A stretch of 47,640 nt of DNA from an uncultured Bacteroidota bacterium (GTDB lineage Bacteria; Bacteroidota; Bacteroidia; UBA4408). The translations under genes and the position numbers were made by a program. Shown here piece by piece: positions 38,186 through 47,640 of the stretch. Position 1 is the first letter of the stretch; the number at the start of each line of letters is the position of its first letter. The notes below the pieces were generated by a model, which saw only the letters and a program-made list of their open reading frames with translations, was not told where the DNA came from and searched no databases. The stretch spans positions 1 through 47,640 of the forward strand of contig CAIMGI010000188.1 in the NCBI GenBank assembly GCA_903840505.1, in the 5' to 3' direction.

Positions 38186-39259
38186 TTATTGTTGGTCGTA
38201 ATCAACCACCACAACTGGTGTTAATGGATGCGATTGGCAAGTAAGTATAAATCCTGCTTTTACCTCTGAGTCGGTTAAGGCATAGTTGGCATCCATTTTT
38301 ACTTTTCCTTCTACCAGTTTTGCTCTGCAAGTGCAGCAAACTGCTCCTTTACAGGCAAAGGGTACATCAACTCCTGCATCCAATGCAGCGTCCAATATTA
38401 CTGCGCCATCACTGCTTAAGTCGAACTCTGTTTCGCTGCCATCAAGAATAACTTTAATATGACTTATACTTGAATCACCACTAGTGCCGCTTGTTTGTGC
38501 TTTAGTTGCTTCAATTACTGCAGTGAAGTATTCAATGTGAATGAGATTGCTGTCTATTTTTAATTCAATAAGCGCATTTTTTACATTTTCCATCATAGGT
38601 CCCGGACCACATACAAAATATTCATTGTCTGCATTTAATCCAATGTAATTTTCAAACAAGGCTTTCACTTTTTCATTTGTCATTATCCCTTTGTGGAGCT
38701 CAGGAATTTGAGTATTGGGTTTGTCTAATAAATAGTACAATTTTATTCTACCATTGTTCGCTGTTACTAAATCATCCAATTGTTTCTTGAAAATGGTAGC
38801 CTCCTCATTTAAGTTTGCATAAAACAAACTGATGCTGCAAGTTGGCTCTGTTTCTAAATTGGTTTTAATGATCGACATCATAGGTGTAATTCCACTACCA
38901 CCAGCAAACAATACATAGTGTTTTTTAGCAGAAGTACTAGTATTACTGTAAAAATTACCCATTGGGGTCATTACATCCATTCGGTCACCTTTTTTTGCAA
39001 TATCATTTAAGTAATTGGATGCTTTACCATCTTTTACTTTTTTTACTGCAATACGCAACTCATTTTCATTTGGACTGCTACAGATAGAATACGACCGCCT
39101 AAGTTCTTGACCGTTAATTAATAATTTAAGGGTTAAATATTGCCCCTGTATATACTTATATTCTTCTTTTAGTGTGCTCGGAACATCAAATGAAATGGAT
39201 ACTGCATCTGCAGTTTCGCGCCTGATATCGGCTATAGTAAGGGTGTGAAATTTTGCCAT
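38186..39259 (-). CDS. Ferredoxin reductase-like oxidoreductase with C-terminal 2Fe-2S domain (PaaE-like)
   Basis: YIQGQYLTLKLLINGQELRRSYSICSSP, FAGGSGITPMMSII, YFVCGPGPMMENV, CKGAVCCTCRAKLVEGKVKMDANYALTDSEVKAGFILTCQSHP. Confidence 0.93.
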   Translation of the reverse strand: MAKFHTLTIADIRRETADAVSISFDVPSTLKEEYKYIQGQYLTLKLLINGQELRRSYSICSSPNENELRIAVKKVKDGKASNYLNDIAKKGDRMDVMTPMGNFYSNTSTSAKKHYVLFAGGSGITPMMSIIKTNLETEPTCSISLFYANLNEEATIFKKQLDDLVTANNGRIKLYYLLDKPNTQIPELHKGIMTNEKVKALFENYIGLNADNEYFVCGPGPMMENVKNALIELKIDSNLIHIEYFTAVIEATKAQTSGTSGDSSISHIKVILDGSETEFDLSSDGAVILDAALDAGVDVPFACKGAVCCTCRAKLVEGKVKMDANYALTDSEVKAGFILTCQSHPLTPVVVVDYDQQ

Positions 39260-39351
39260 TATGTATATAAAAATTTGGCTGCAAAAGTAAGGTTTATAAT
39301 CTGTTTTGACAAATTACTGAAGTCTTGCAATTTTTGTTCGGAAAAATGAAA

Positions 39352-40191
39352 TTAAACTTCACTGAAAGAAAATGCTTCCTTTAAGCGAACTCCTTTTTCG
39401 GTATGCTGCACAGTACAACACTCATTGATAGAATCATGTTCTAAAAAAAGTACGTATTCCTTATCGGCAGCAGCATTTAAAAATTTTAATTTTTCGTCCA
39501 TCGTAATCAACGGACGGGTATCATAGCCCATCACATAAGGCAAAGGTATATGTCCGGTAGAAGGCAGTAAGTCGGCCATAAATACAATCGTTTTGCCTTT
39601 GTATTGTATCTGTGGAATCATCATTGCATCGGTATGACCTCTTGCATACATAATGGAAAATCCGGAAAAAAGTTCACCCTCTCCTTCAACAAATTTTAGT
39701 TGTCCGCTTTCTTTTATCGGTAAAATATTTTCGCTTAAAAAACTTGCTTTTTCCCTAGGGTTTGGTTTTGTTGCCCATTCCCAATGTTCGGCATTACTCC
39801 AATAAACTGCATTCTTAAATGCGGGTGCCATTTTTGTTCTATCGTCATTGTATTCTATACTTCCTCCACAATGATCGAAGTGTAAATGGGTAAGAAACAT
39901 ATCGGTAATATCACTTTTTGTAAAACCTTTTTTGTTCAATGATTTTTCCAATGTATCCTCTCCGTGCAAATAATAATTACTGAAGAATTTCTCGCTTTGC
40001 TTGTTTCCAATACCGTTATCAATGAGTATCAATTTATTCCCATCTTCTACCAGCAAACAGCGCATTGCCCAAGTGCATAAGTTGTTATTGTCGGGAACAT
40101 TAGTCCTACTCCAAAGTGTTTTTGGAACCACACCAAACATTGCTCCACCATCAAGCTTAAAGAAACCTGTTTCAATTGTATGTAATTTCAT
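39352..40191 (-). CDS. MBL-fold metallo-hydrolase
   Basis: LIDNGIG...ITDMFLTHLHFDHCGGSIEYND...MYARGHTDAMMIPQI...TIVFMADLLPSTGHI: HxHxDH metallo-beta-lactamase motif. Confidence 0.94.
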   Translation of the reverse strand: MKLHTIETGFFKLDGGAMFGVVPKTLWSRTNVPDNNNLCTWAMRCLLVEDGNKLILIDNGIGNKQSEKFFSNYYLHGEDTLEKSLNKKGFTKSDITDMFLTHLHFDHCGGSIEYNDDRTKMAPAFKNAVYWSNAEHWEWATKPNPREKASFLSENILPIKESGQLKFVEGEGELFSGFSIMYARGHTDAMMIPQIQYKGKTIVFMADLLPSTGHIPLPYVMGYDTRPLITMDEKLKFLNAAADKEYVLFLEHDSINECCTVQHTEKGVRLKEAFSFSEV

Positions 40192-40201
40192 AGAGTAGGA
40201 A

Positions 40202-41434
40202 TTAAAATGCTGCTAGCGTTTTACGTATAATGGAAATACATTCGGCCAATTGCTCTTCTGTAATAATAAGCGGTGGAGCAAAGCGGATAATATCTCCGTG
40301 GGTAGGTTTTGCGAGCAAACCATTTTCTAATAAAGCTAAACAAACATCCCAAGCATCTTTACCATCTTTTTCTTTTATCGCCAAGGCTGCAAAAAGCCCT
40401 TTTCCACGTACTTCTTTTACCAATGAGGGGAATTCACTTTTTAGTTCTATTAATTTAGCCAAGAGTATTTTCCCTAAGCGTTCAGAGTTTTCGGCCAGTT
40501 GCTCGTCTCTCAAAACAGTTAATGCTGCAATACCCACTTTGCAAGCCACAGGATTTCCACCATAAGTAGAACCGTGTTGTCCGGGTTTGATACACAACAT
40601 TATTTCATCGTTTGCCAATACAGCCGATACAGGGTAGGTTCCTCCTGACAAGGCTTTGCCGAGTATTAATATATCTGCTTTTACATTTTCATAGTCACAC
40701 GTTAGGCGTTTACCTGTGCGGCCTAATCCCGATTGTATCTCATCGGCAATAAACAAAACATTGTACTTTTTGCACAAATCATAACAGGCTTTCAAATAAC
40801 CATCATCCGGAATTACAACACCTGCTTCACCTTGTACAGGTTCTAATAAAAAGCCGGCAATATTTTTATTTGTATCTAATACTTTTTTTAATGCATCTAT
40901 ATTGTTGTACGCTATGCTAATTATTCCTGGAGTATAAGGGCCAAATCCCGCACGTGAATCGGGGTCGTTTGATGCAGAAACAATGGTGATGGTACGTCCG
41001 TGAAAGTTACCATCACATACAATTATTGTTGCTTGTTCAGCAGCAATACCTTTTTTTTCATATCCCCATTTTCGAGCTAATTTCATTGCTGTTTCAACTC
41101 CTTCAGCACCGGTATTCATTGGCAATACTTTATCGTAACCAAAATAGGAAGTGATAAATTTTTCATATTCACCTAAGGAATCGTTGTAGAAAGCACGTGA
41201 ACTCAGACTTAGTTTTTTTGCCTGTTCGGTAAGTGCGTTTACTATTTTAGGGTGACAGTGACCTTGGTTAACGGCAGAGTATGCTGAAAGAAAATCGAAA
41301 TATTGTTTGCCTTCTACATCCCAAACATAAACGCCTTCACCTTTCTCAAGCACAACAGGAAGCGAATGGTAGTTGTGTGCTCCATATTTGTCTTCCAAAT
41401 CAATCATTCGCTGTGATGCCTTCTTGTTTGTCAT
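40202..41434 (-). CDS. rocD: Ornithine--oxo-acid transaminase
   Basis: [130 protein letters not shown]. Confidence 0.95.
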   Translation of the reverse strand: MTNKKASQRMIDLEDKYGAHNYHSLPVVLEKGEGVYVWDVEGKQYFDFLSAYSAVNQGHCHPKIVNALTEQAKKLSLSSRAFYNDSLGEYEKFITSYFGYDKVLPMNTGAEGVETAMKLARKWGYEKKGIAAEQATIIVCDGNFHGRTITIVSASNDPDSRAGFGPYTPGIISIAYNNIDALKKVLDTNKNIAGFLLEPVQGEAGVVIPDDGYLKACYDLCKKYNVLFIADEIQSGLGRTGKRLTCDYENVKADILILGKALSGGTYPVSAVLANDEIMLCIKPGQHGSTYGGNPVACKVGIAALTVLRDEQLAENSERLGKILLAKLIELKSEFPSLVKEVRGKGLFAALAIKEKDGKDAWDVCLALLENGLLAKPTHGDIIRFAPPLIITEEQLAECISIIRKTLAAF

Positions 41435-41503
41435 AGTAGCTTGCATAGGGTAAATTATATTCTGATTTTATACAAAGATAAAAGAAATTTAGGTGCTAAA
41501 AAT

Positions 41504-42052
41504 TTATTCACTTTTCACAAAGGGATTCTCTTGCTCTAATTGAAGTCCCATTATGGTAACAAACCAATTATAACCCATAAACATTTGAATAACGGTTGAT
41601 ATTTCAACAATTTCACCATCGGTATAATGTTCTCTCAATGTATTAATATCAGTTTGTTGTATCGATTTTGGATTTGCAGTTGATTTTTGTGCAAACAACA
41701 ATGCAGCTCTTTCACTTACAGTAAAATCCGAAAGGTCTAGTGTTTTACAATGCGCAGCTTCGTTCATATCACCACACGCAATGGTATATGCAAGTGCGTG
41801 ACTACCTGCACAATAATCGCATTTATTGGTAACACTTACTACTGTAGCAATTGCCTCTTTTAATTTACGCGGTAAAAAACCGCTGTGCATTACGCCTTTT
41901 GTCCATACATCCTCAGCTTCCATCACATTGGGTGCAAGCGCATAAGCACGAACAATGTTTCCAATATATCCCCAACGTTGTTCAGCCTCTTCCATTAATT
42001 GAAGAGTTCGTCCCGATAAATCCGATTTGTTGGCAAGCTTTAAATAGCTCAT
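41504..42052 (-). CDS. Carboxymuconolactone decarboxylase/AhpD-like protein
   Basis: LPRKLKEAIATVVSVTNKCDYCAGSHALAYTIACGD with CxxC and H of the AhpD/CMD family. Confidence 0.9.
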   Translation of the reverse strand: MSYLKLANKSDLSGRTLQLMEEAEQRWGYIGNIVRAYALAPNVMEAEDVWTKGVMHSGFLPRKLKEAIATVVSVTNKCDYCAGSHALAYTIACGDMNEAAHCKTLDLSDFTVSERAALLFAQKSTANPKSIQQTDINTLREHYTDGEIVEISTVIQMFMGYNWFVTIMGLQLEQENPFVKSE

Positions 42053-42097
42053 AAAATAATTTCTTGGTTCAAATCAAATATAGCTATTTTTGTCAAA

Positions 42098-43519
42098 ATG
42101 AGAAAGTTCAAAAGACAGAATCTTCCTTTGCTGGAAAATTTAGAAGTAATTGATACAAGTGATGATGGTGCAGGTGTAGCCAAGCACAATGAAATGGTGG
42201 TTTTTATCCGTGGTGCAGTTCCCGGTGATGTGGTGGATGCACAACTCACAATGAAGAAGAAAAATTTTGCCGAAGGAAAAGTTACTGCTATAAAAATTGC
42301 TTCGCCTAAAAGAATCGAACCTGTTTGCATACATTTTGGTACCTGTGGCGGATGTAAATGGCAGAATTTAGCCTATAGTGAGCAATTGCTTTTCAAACAA
42401 AAGAAAGTGTTCGATAGTTTTACACGCATAGCGAAAGTAGAAATACCTGAGATAAATAGTATTCTAGGTTCTTACGAAGAGTATTATTACAGAAATAAAT
42501 TGGAGTTTACTTTTTCGAATAAGCGTTGGTTGAAAAAGGAAGAAATGGATGAGCCTGCTGAAGGCAGAATGATGGATGCGTTGGGTTTTCATATTCCGGG
42601 TATGTTCGATAAAATTTTGGATATCAATCATTGTTATTTGCAATCGGATCCTTCCAATGCTATTCGCAATGCAGTAAGAGAATATACATTGAAAAATAAA
42701 TTTCCGTTTTTTGATTTGCGCGTTCAGAATGGTTTAATGCGCAATTTGATTGTACGCACTTCCATTACAGGAGAGTTAATGGTAATTGTTGTTTTTTATC
42801 AGAACGATGAAGTAGAAATAAATAGTTTAATGACACATTTAAAAGAATTATTTCCACAAATTACTTCTTTGCAATTTATAGTTAATGGCAAAAAGAATGA
42901 TACAATCAGTGATCAGGAAGTAATTCTATTTTCGGGCAGGGATTTTATTTACGAAGAAATGGAGGGCTTGAAATTTAAAGTGAGTGCAAAATCTTTTTAC
43001 CAAACCAATTCAAAACAGGCTTACGAGTTATATAAAATTGCGTGTGATTTTGCTGACTTAAAAGGCGATGAGGTAGTATATGACTTGTATACGGGCACAG
43101 GAACCATTGCAAATTTTATTGCTAAGCAGTGTGCTAAAGTGGTAGGAGTGGAGTACATTGAAATTGCTATTGCCGATGCAAAAGAAAATTCGAAAATAAA
43201 TAACATCAACAACACGGTTTTTTATGCAGGTGATATGAAGGATGTACTTACAGTTGATTTCATTGAAGTAAATGGAAAGCCCGATGTAATCATCACCGAC
43301 CCGCCTCGTGCCGGAATGCATACCGATGTAGTTAATGCAATACTAAATTCAGGCGCAAAGAAAATTGTTTACGTAAGTTGTAATCCTGCTACTCAGGCGC
43401 GTGATTTGGCTTTGATGGATAGTTTATACAAAGTTGAAAAAATACAACCGGTTGATATGTTTCCACAAACCCATCACGTGGAGAATGTTGTGTTACTTTC
43501 TAAAAGAATGGATAATTGA
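42098..43519 (+). CDS. rlmD: 23S rRNA (uracil-C5)-methyltransferase, RlmD/RumA type
   Basis: N-terminal TRAM-like region, CIHFGTCGGCKWQNLAYSEQLLFKQ Fe-S motif, VYDLYTGTGTIANFIA, DVIITDPPRAGMHTDVV, KIVYVSCNPATQARDL. Confidence 0.95.
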   Translation: MRKFKRQNLPLLENLEVIDTSDDGAGVAKHNEMVVFIRGAVPGDVVDAQLTMKKKNFAEGKVTAIKIASPKRIEPVCIHFGTCGGCKWQNLAYSEQLLFKQKKVFDSFTRIAKVEIPEINSILGSYEEYYYRNKLEFTFSNKRWLKKEEMDEPAEGRMMDALGFHIPGMFDKILDINHCYLQSDPSNAIRNAVREYTLKNKFPFFDLRVQNGLMRNLIVRTSITGELMVIVVFYQNDEVEINSLMTHLKELFPQITSLQFIVNGKKNDTISDQEVILFSGRDFIYEEMEGLKFKVSAKSFYQTNSKQAYELYKIACDFADLKGDEVVYDLYTGTGTIANFIAKQCAKVVGVEYIEIAIADAKENSKINNINNTVFYAGDMKDVLTVDFIEVNGKPDVIITDPPRAGMHTDVVNAILNSGAKKIVYVSCNPATQARDLALMDSLYKVEKIQPVDMFPQTHHVENVVLLSKRMDN

Positions 43520-43547
43520 AAATGCATAATTGATAATGAATACCAAC

Positions 43548-43574
43548 ATCTAACATCCAATATCTAACATCCAA
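43548..43574. repeat. Short tandem direct repeat (2 x ATCTAACATCCAA, period 14) abutting the rarA start
   Basis: ATCTAACATCCAA at 43548-43560 and 43562-43574, preceded by ATAATTGA repeats at ~43512-43537. Confidence 0.8.
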
Positions 43575-43576
43575 CA

Positions 43577-44848
43577 ATGATCCCCCTAGCCGAACGCTTA
43601 CGTCCCACAAAACTAAACGACTACATAGGGCAAAAACACCTTGTAGGGGAGGGTGCTGTATTGCGCAGAGCAATTGACTCGGGAGTATTGCCATCGCTTA
43701 TTTTATGGGGACCACCGGGGGTAGGAAAAACTACTTTAGCAAACATTATTGCGAACAGTTTAAATCGACCATTTTATTCTTTGAGTGCCATTAACTCAGG
43801 GGTAAAAGATATACGCGATGTGATTGACAAGGCGAAGAGTCAGGCTTTTTTTGGAACCAACAATCCTATTTTGTTTATTGATGAGATTCACCGTTTCAGC
43901 AAATCGCAACAAGATTCTTTGTTGGGTGCAGTTGAAAAAGGAACGGTTACACTTATTGGTGCAACTACCGAGAATCCTTCTTTCGAAGTAATATCGGCTT
44001 TGCTTTCACGCTGTCAAGTATATATTTTGAAAGCATTGGAAAAGGAAGATTTACTTTTCTTGCTGGATAGTGCTTTGAAAAATGATGAGGTATTAAAGAC
44101 AAAAAAAATTACCATACAGGAGTCGGAAGCATTGTTGCGATTGTCGGGAGGTGATGCGCGTAAATTGTTGAATACCTTGGATATTGTTGTAAACTCTATT
44201 AGGGAAAATGAAATAGTTTTAACCAATAAAAATGTAACCGATATTGTACAACAAAACCTTGCTTTGTATGATAAAAGCGGTGAACAACATTACGATATTA
44301 TTTCGGCTTTTATTAAATCTATTCGTGGTTCCGACCCGAATGCAGCAGTATATTGGTTGGCGCGAATGATTGAAGGAGGTGAGGATCCAAAATTTATTGC
44401 ACGCAGATTACTGATTTTGGCGAGTGAAGATATTGGTAACGCCAATCCAAATGCATTATTGATGGCGAACAATTGTTTTCAGGCAGTGAATGTGATTGGC
44501 TTTCCGGAATCACGTATTATACTTTCGCAGGCTACTATTTATTTAGCCACTTCCCCCAAAAGTAATGCTACTTATGCAGCTATTGGTGAAGCACAACGTA
44601 TTGTTGTCGAAACAGGTGATTTGCCAGTTCCGCTTCATTTACGGAATGCACCTACTAAATTAATGAAGGACTTGGGTTATGGAAAAGAATATGATTATGC
44701 TCATAGCCACGAAACAAATTTTTCAGTACAAGAATATTTCCCCGATGCCCTCGTAGGGAGCAAATTATACGACCCGGGAAAAAACCCGCGCGAGGAAGAA
44801 TTACGCAATTTTTTAAAAAAGCTGTGGAAGGAGAAGTATGGGTATTAA
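43577..44848 (+). CDS. rarA: Replication-associated recombination protein A (AAA+ ATPase)
   Basis: [107 protein letters not shown]-type C-terminus ([23 protein letters not shown]). Confidence 0.96.
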   Translation: MIPLAERLRPTKLNDYIGQKHLVGEGAVLRRAIDSGVLPSLILWGPPGVGKTTLANIIANSLNRPFYSLSAINSGVKDIRDVIDKAKSQAFFGTNNPILFIDEIHRFSKSQQDSLLGAVEKGTVTLIGATTENPSFEVISALLSRCQVYILKALEKEDLLFLLDSALKNDEVLKTKKITIQESEALLRLSGGDARKLLNTLDIVVNSIRENEIVLTNKNVTDIVQQNLALYDKSGEQHYDIISAFIKSIRGSDPNAAVYWLARMIEGGEDPKFIARRLLILASEDIGNANPNALLMANNCFQAVNVIGFPESRIILSQATIYLATSPKSNATYAAIGEAQRIVVETGDLPVPLHLRNAPTKLMKDLGYGKEYDYAHSHETNFSVQEYFPDALVGSKLYDPGKNPREEELRNFLKKLWKEKYGY

Positions 44849-44868
44849 TAATTACTTTCATTTTGACC

Positions 44869-45906
44869 TCAAAAAAAGCGAACGCTCGCTCCACCTTTCT
44901 TTTTCTCTCTAAAAGTATAATTGTACATCACCACAAGTTCTGTTCCTCCAAGGCTATTGCTTGCCAATGTTAGTCCACTTACATTCACATCATAGCTCAA
45001 TGCAAATGCAAAACTTCCATAATCGAAACGGGTACACAAGGCAAATGCATCTGCAACGCGGTACATTCCTCCAATATAAAAGGCTACTTCGCTGTTGTAG
45101 CCGGTATATTTTGAGCGGTCTTGTATTAGGTATTTTGCATTGGTACCCAAGTTAATTAGTTTTTGCGAACCTTGTTGTGTGTATACTAGGTTGGGTATAA
45201 AAGTAGTGCGGGAGTTACTGTTCGGGCGAATATAAAAATTGCCGTGTACCACTATTTTTTTGTACAACTTATCAGAAACACTGTTCAATGAAATGTCAGG
45301 GCTATTCAAATGAAACATTGCAGTTCCTACATTCATTTTAAATAATTTACTTTCACTGGCATAGCTATATAATAGACCAGCAGAGAAATCGGAAAATGTT
45401 TTTGCAATAGTACCCGATGGTTCATTGCTTGGCAAAGCAGCATCGTAATTGTTTCCATTAAACTGGCTGTCCCAAGTCAAGGCATCGTAACTCATACTGC
45501 GTTGTCCAAAGCCTGCCTGAAATCCCAATGTGATGAAATTGCTTAAGCTTCCGTTGAGTGATTTACTGTAACTGCCAGATAAATTTACCTGTGTAAGTCC
45601 CAGTTTTGATGCTCCCGATTTATCGCTGTTAAATACAATACCCGCTCCCCAAAAATCATTCGAACTTTCTTTTGGATAAAGTGACATATCGTAGCCAGCC
45701 GATATAGTTCTATAGGGGGATGAAATACTTTGCCATTGGTTTCGGTAATTGCTTACAAAACGCAAATCGCCATTGGAAACACCTGTTAGTGCAGGATTGA
45801 GGTTAAGTGGCGAATAGCTGTATTGCGAAAAGTGCAAATCCTGCGCTTGGCTTGTTTGCATTAAACTTGCCAAAAGGACTGATATAGATAGGATGTAGTT
45901 TTTCAT
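44869..45906 (-). CDS. PorP/SprF family type IX secretion membrane protein
   Basis: Signal peptide; QDLHFSQYSYSPLNLNPALTGVSNGDLRFVSNYRNQWQSISSPYRTISAGYDMSLYP...: classic PorP/SprF start. Confidence 0.95.
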   Translation of the reverse strand: MKNYILSISVLLASLMQTSQAQDLHFSQYSYSPLNLNPALTGVSNGDLRFVSNYRNQWQSISSPYRTISAGYDMSLYPKESSNDFWGAGIVFNSDKSGASKLGLTQVNLSGSYSKSLNGSLSNFITLGFQAGFGQRSMSYDALTWDSQFNGNNYDAALPSNEPSGTIAKTFSDFSAGLLYSYASESKLFKMNVGTAMFHLNSPDISLNSVSDKLYKKIVVHGNFYIRPNSNSRTTFIPNLVYTQQGSQKLINLGTNAKYLIQDRSKYTGYNSEVAFYIGGMYRVADAFALCTRFDYGSFAFALSYDVNVSGLTLASNSLGGTELVVMYNYTFREKKKGGASVRFF

Positions 45907-45916
45907 TTGCATCGTT

Positions 45917-47640
45917 TTATTTAGTAAGTGTGATGTCACCTTTTTGATTTATTTTATCATTGTTTAAAAACTCACCCGTGAGGTAATACACAAAAACGGC
46001 AGTGTTTAGTTGTTTGCCTTTGTATGTGCCATCCCAGCCTGTTGCAAGGTCGCTTGTTTCGAATACCTTTTCACCAATGCGGTCGTACACAACCACATTA
46101 AAGTTTTTTATTCCTTTTCCTCTTACAAAAAGTACTTCGTTGTGTCCATCACCGTTTGGCGAAAATGCCGAAGGAATAAATACCACATAAGGATTCGCAT
46201 CTTCAGTTACGGTAACGGCTACACTGTCGGACACGCTACAACCATTTGCATCGGAATAAGTAACGGTGTAGGTTGTGGTTTTTGTTGGTGTTGCAACAGG
46301 CGACTGGCAGGCTGTGCAACTTAATCCCAATGCAGGCGACCAAAGATAATTACCGTTTCCATTTCCTGTTGCTGTTAAGGTTGTTGATTCACCTGCATCA
46401 ATTGTTACATCTGTACTAATGGAGCTAAGTGTTGGAAATCCATTTACTGTTATGTATCCAGTTCGTGTTTTTGTATTGTTGCCTAAGTTGTTGGTAGCTG
46501 TAAGGCTAACTGTATAGGTGCCGGGCGTTGCATAACACACAGATTGATTTTGGTTGGTAGACGTAGAAGGGTTTCCTCCAGTAAAGGTCCAGCTCCAACT
46601 GCTTGCACCAACCGATTGGTCGGTAAATTGTATGCACGAGCCTGCACAAATAATGGTGTCGTTTGCTGCAAAATTTGCAGTAGGAGGTATACAAGGATTT
46701 ACAGTAATGAATAATGTTTTTGTTATCGTGTCCGAACCATTTGCATTGATAGCAATCAATGAAACAGTATATGTTCCCGGGGTATTGTAACAAATGTTGG
46801 TTGGGTTTTGTGCATTGGATGTATTGGGTGTTCCACCGTTGAAAGTCCAAATCCAAGAAGTGGGTAAGTTTTGAGTTAAGTCAGTAAAATTAAGGCAAGC
46901 TCCGGAGCAAATTACAGTATCGCTGGATGAAAAATCGGCTAGAGGAAGTGGGTTGTTATTTTGAACACTTAAATCAATATCGTCTACCGCAAAAGAAGGG
47001 TCGGTACCAACACCATCATCATTGTTTGTCCAGTTAAATCCAATTTTTACATTGGCATTATTATTAGCACTTGCAGGTAACAACATTGAGAAAGCGGTCC
47101 AGGTTCCTTGACCATTTCCGCACAAAACCGTTTTGGGCATATTGGACAATAAGCTCCAGGTTGCTCCATCGTAGTACCAAACAGTAGCATCGTCTGTGGC
47201 CCCATCGCCACCTTCGATATAATTAAAATATAAATTAATGTTTGTTTTTCCTGAGCAGTTTATGGTAGGTGATTCTGCTCTCATATTTGTGGTAACGCAA
47301 AAAAGCACCCCGCAAAATCCTCCCGCATCGTAGGCAGCACCCGGGTCAAAAGCAAAGCCATCGTCTGCACCAATGTGTAAAGAAGGGTCTGTTGCGCCAC
47401 AGGTCGACCCGCAGGCAGGCGGTAAATTACCACATTCAGCGCCACTTACAAACCATTTGTTTGATTCAGGGTCGTTAAGTCCGGTACTGGTTTGTGTCCA
47501 GGCACCATTGGGTCCTCCAACATAAGCCGTTGCAAAACAGCCGTTGGCACATCCATTTTGGAATCCTTCCGACCAAAATATTTGGGCTTTACTATGAAAT
47601 GTAAAGAGTGTTGTGAAAGAAATGATGAGTAAAATACACC
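45917..47640 (-). CDS. Secreted PKD-domain protein with type B (gliding motility-associated) C-terminal domain; N-terminus truncated at right edge
   Basis: The listed ORF starts at an internal GTG; the frame stays open to the edge: ...CILLIISFTTLFTFHSKAQIFWSEGFQNGCANGCFATAYVGGPNGAWTQTSTG.... Two PKD domains, Ig-like YLWSPALGLSCTACQSP, CTD VFIPSAFSPNGDGHNEVLFVRGKGIKNFNVVVYDRIGEKVFETSDLATGWDGTYKG. Confidence 0.92.
   Translation of the reverse strand, partial: CILLIISFTTLFTFHSKAQIFWSEGFQNGCANGCFATAYVGGPNGAWTQTSTGLNDPESNKWFVSGAECGNLPPACGSTCGATDPSLHIGADDGFAFDPGAAYDAGGFCGVLFCVTTNMRAESPTINCSGKTNINLYFNYIEGGDGATDDATVWYYDGATWSLLSNMPKTVLCGNGQGTWTAFSMLLPASANNNANVKIGFNWTNNDDGVGTDPSFAVDDIDLSVQNNNPLPLADFSSSDTVICSGACLNFTDLTQNLPTSWIWTFNGGTPNTSNAQNPTNICYNTPGTYTVSLIAINANGSDTITKTLFITVNPCIPPTANFAANDTIICAGSCIQFTDQSVGASSWSWTFTGGNPSTSTNQNQSVCYATPGTYTVSLTATNNLGNNTKTRTGYITVNGFPTLSSISTDVTIDAGESTTLTATGNGNGNYLWSPALGLSCTACQSPVATPTKTTTYTVTYSDANGCSVSDSVAVTVTEDANPYVVFIPSAFSPNGDGHNEVLFVRGKGIKNFNVVVYDRIGEKVFETSDLATGWDGTYKGKQLNTAVFVYYLTGEFLNNDKINQKGDITLTK

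Noticed and set aside
40230-40565. 111-aa plus-strand ORF
   Set aside because: Antisense to rocD.
46002-46324. Plus-strand ORFs opposite the CTD-bearing protein
   Set aside because: Antisense to a well-supported PKD/type B CTD coding frame.
1-47640. tRNA, rRNA, mobile element, phage or defence system
   Set aside because: Reading the intergenic regions gave no convincing tRNA cloverleaf, transposase, integrase, toxin-antitoxin or defence-like gene. This was by eye, not by tRNAscan, Infernal or DefenseFinder.

Overview
This is a chromosomal window from an AT-rich Bacteroidota genome. Type IX secretion (T9SS) and gliding signatures run through it: a PorV/PorQ-like protein, a PorU2-type C25 protease, PorP/SprF, and type A and type B C-terminal sorting domains. 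Most genes are housekeeping: yajC, DUF1573, nusB, prmA, plsY, dnaX, mqnA, purK, glutamate dehydrogenase, ornithine aminotransferase, rlmD and rarA. These are mixed with envelope and secretion genes. I saw no CRISPR array, rRNA, tRNA, transposase or phage module. The strongest non-routine observations are: (i) a porU2-like gene split by a one-base frameshift at an A-run near 9275; (ii) a carboxypeptidase-regulatory-domain gene interrupted by one in-frame TAA at 37229-37231; (iii) an overlapping trio of an N,N-dimethylformamidase-like protein, an MBOAT acyltransferase and an SGNH-like protein; (iv) two large secreted proteins of unclear function, a ~1500-aa protein overlapping plsY and a CAP-like/OmpA-like protein; (v) a secreted cyclophilin with a T9SS tail; (vi) a 21-bp perfect hairpin after gdh; and (vii) a short AT-rich tandem repeat abutting rarA. 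I found no clearly novel defence or mobile system. All homology calls come from reading the translations, not from database searches.
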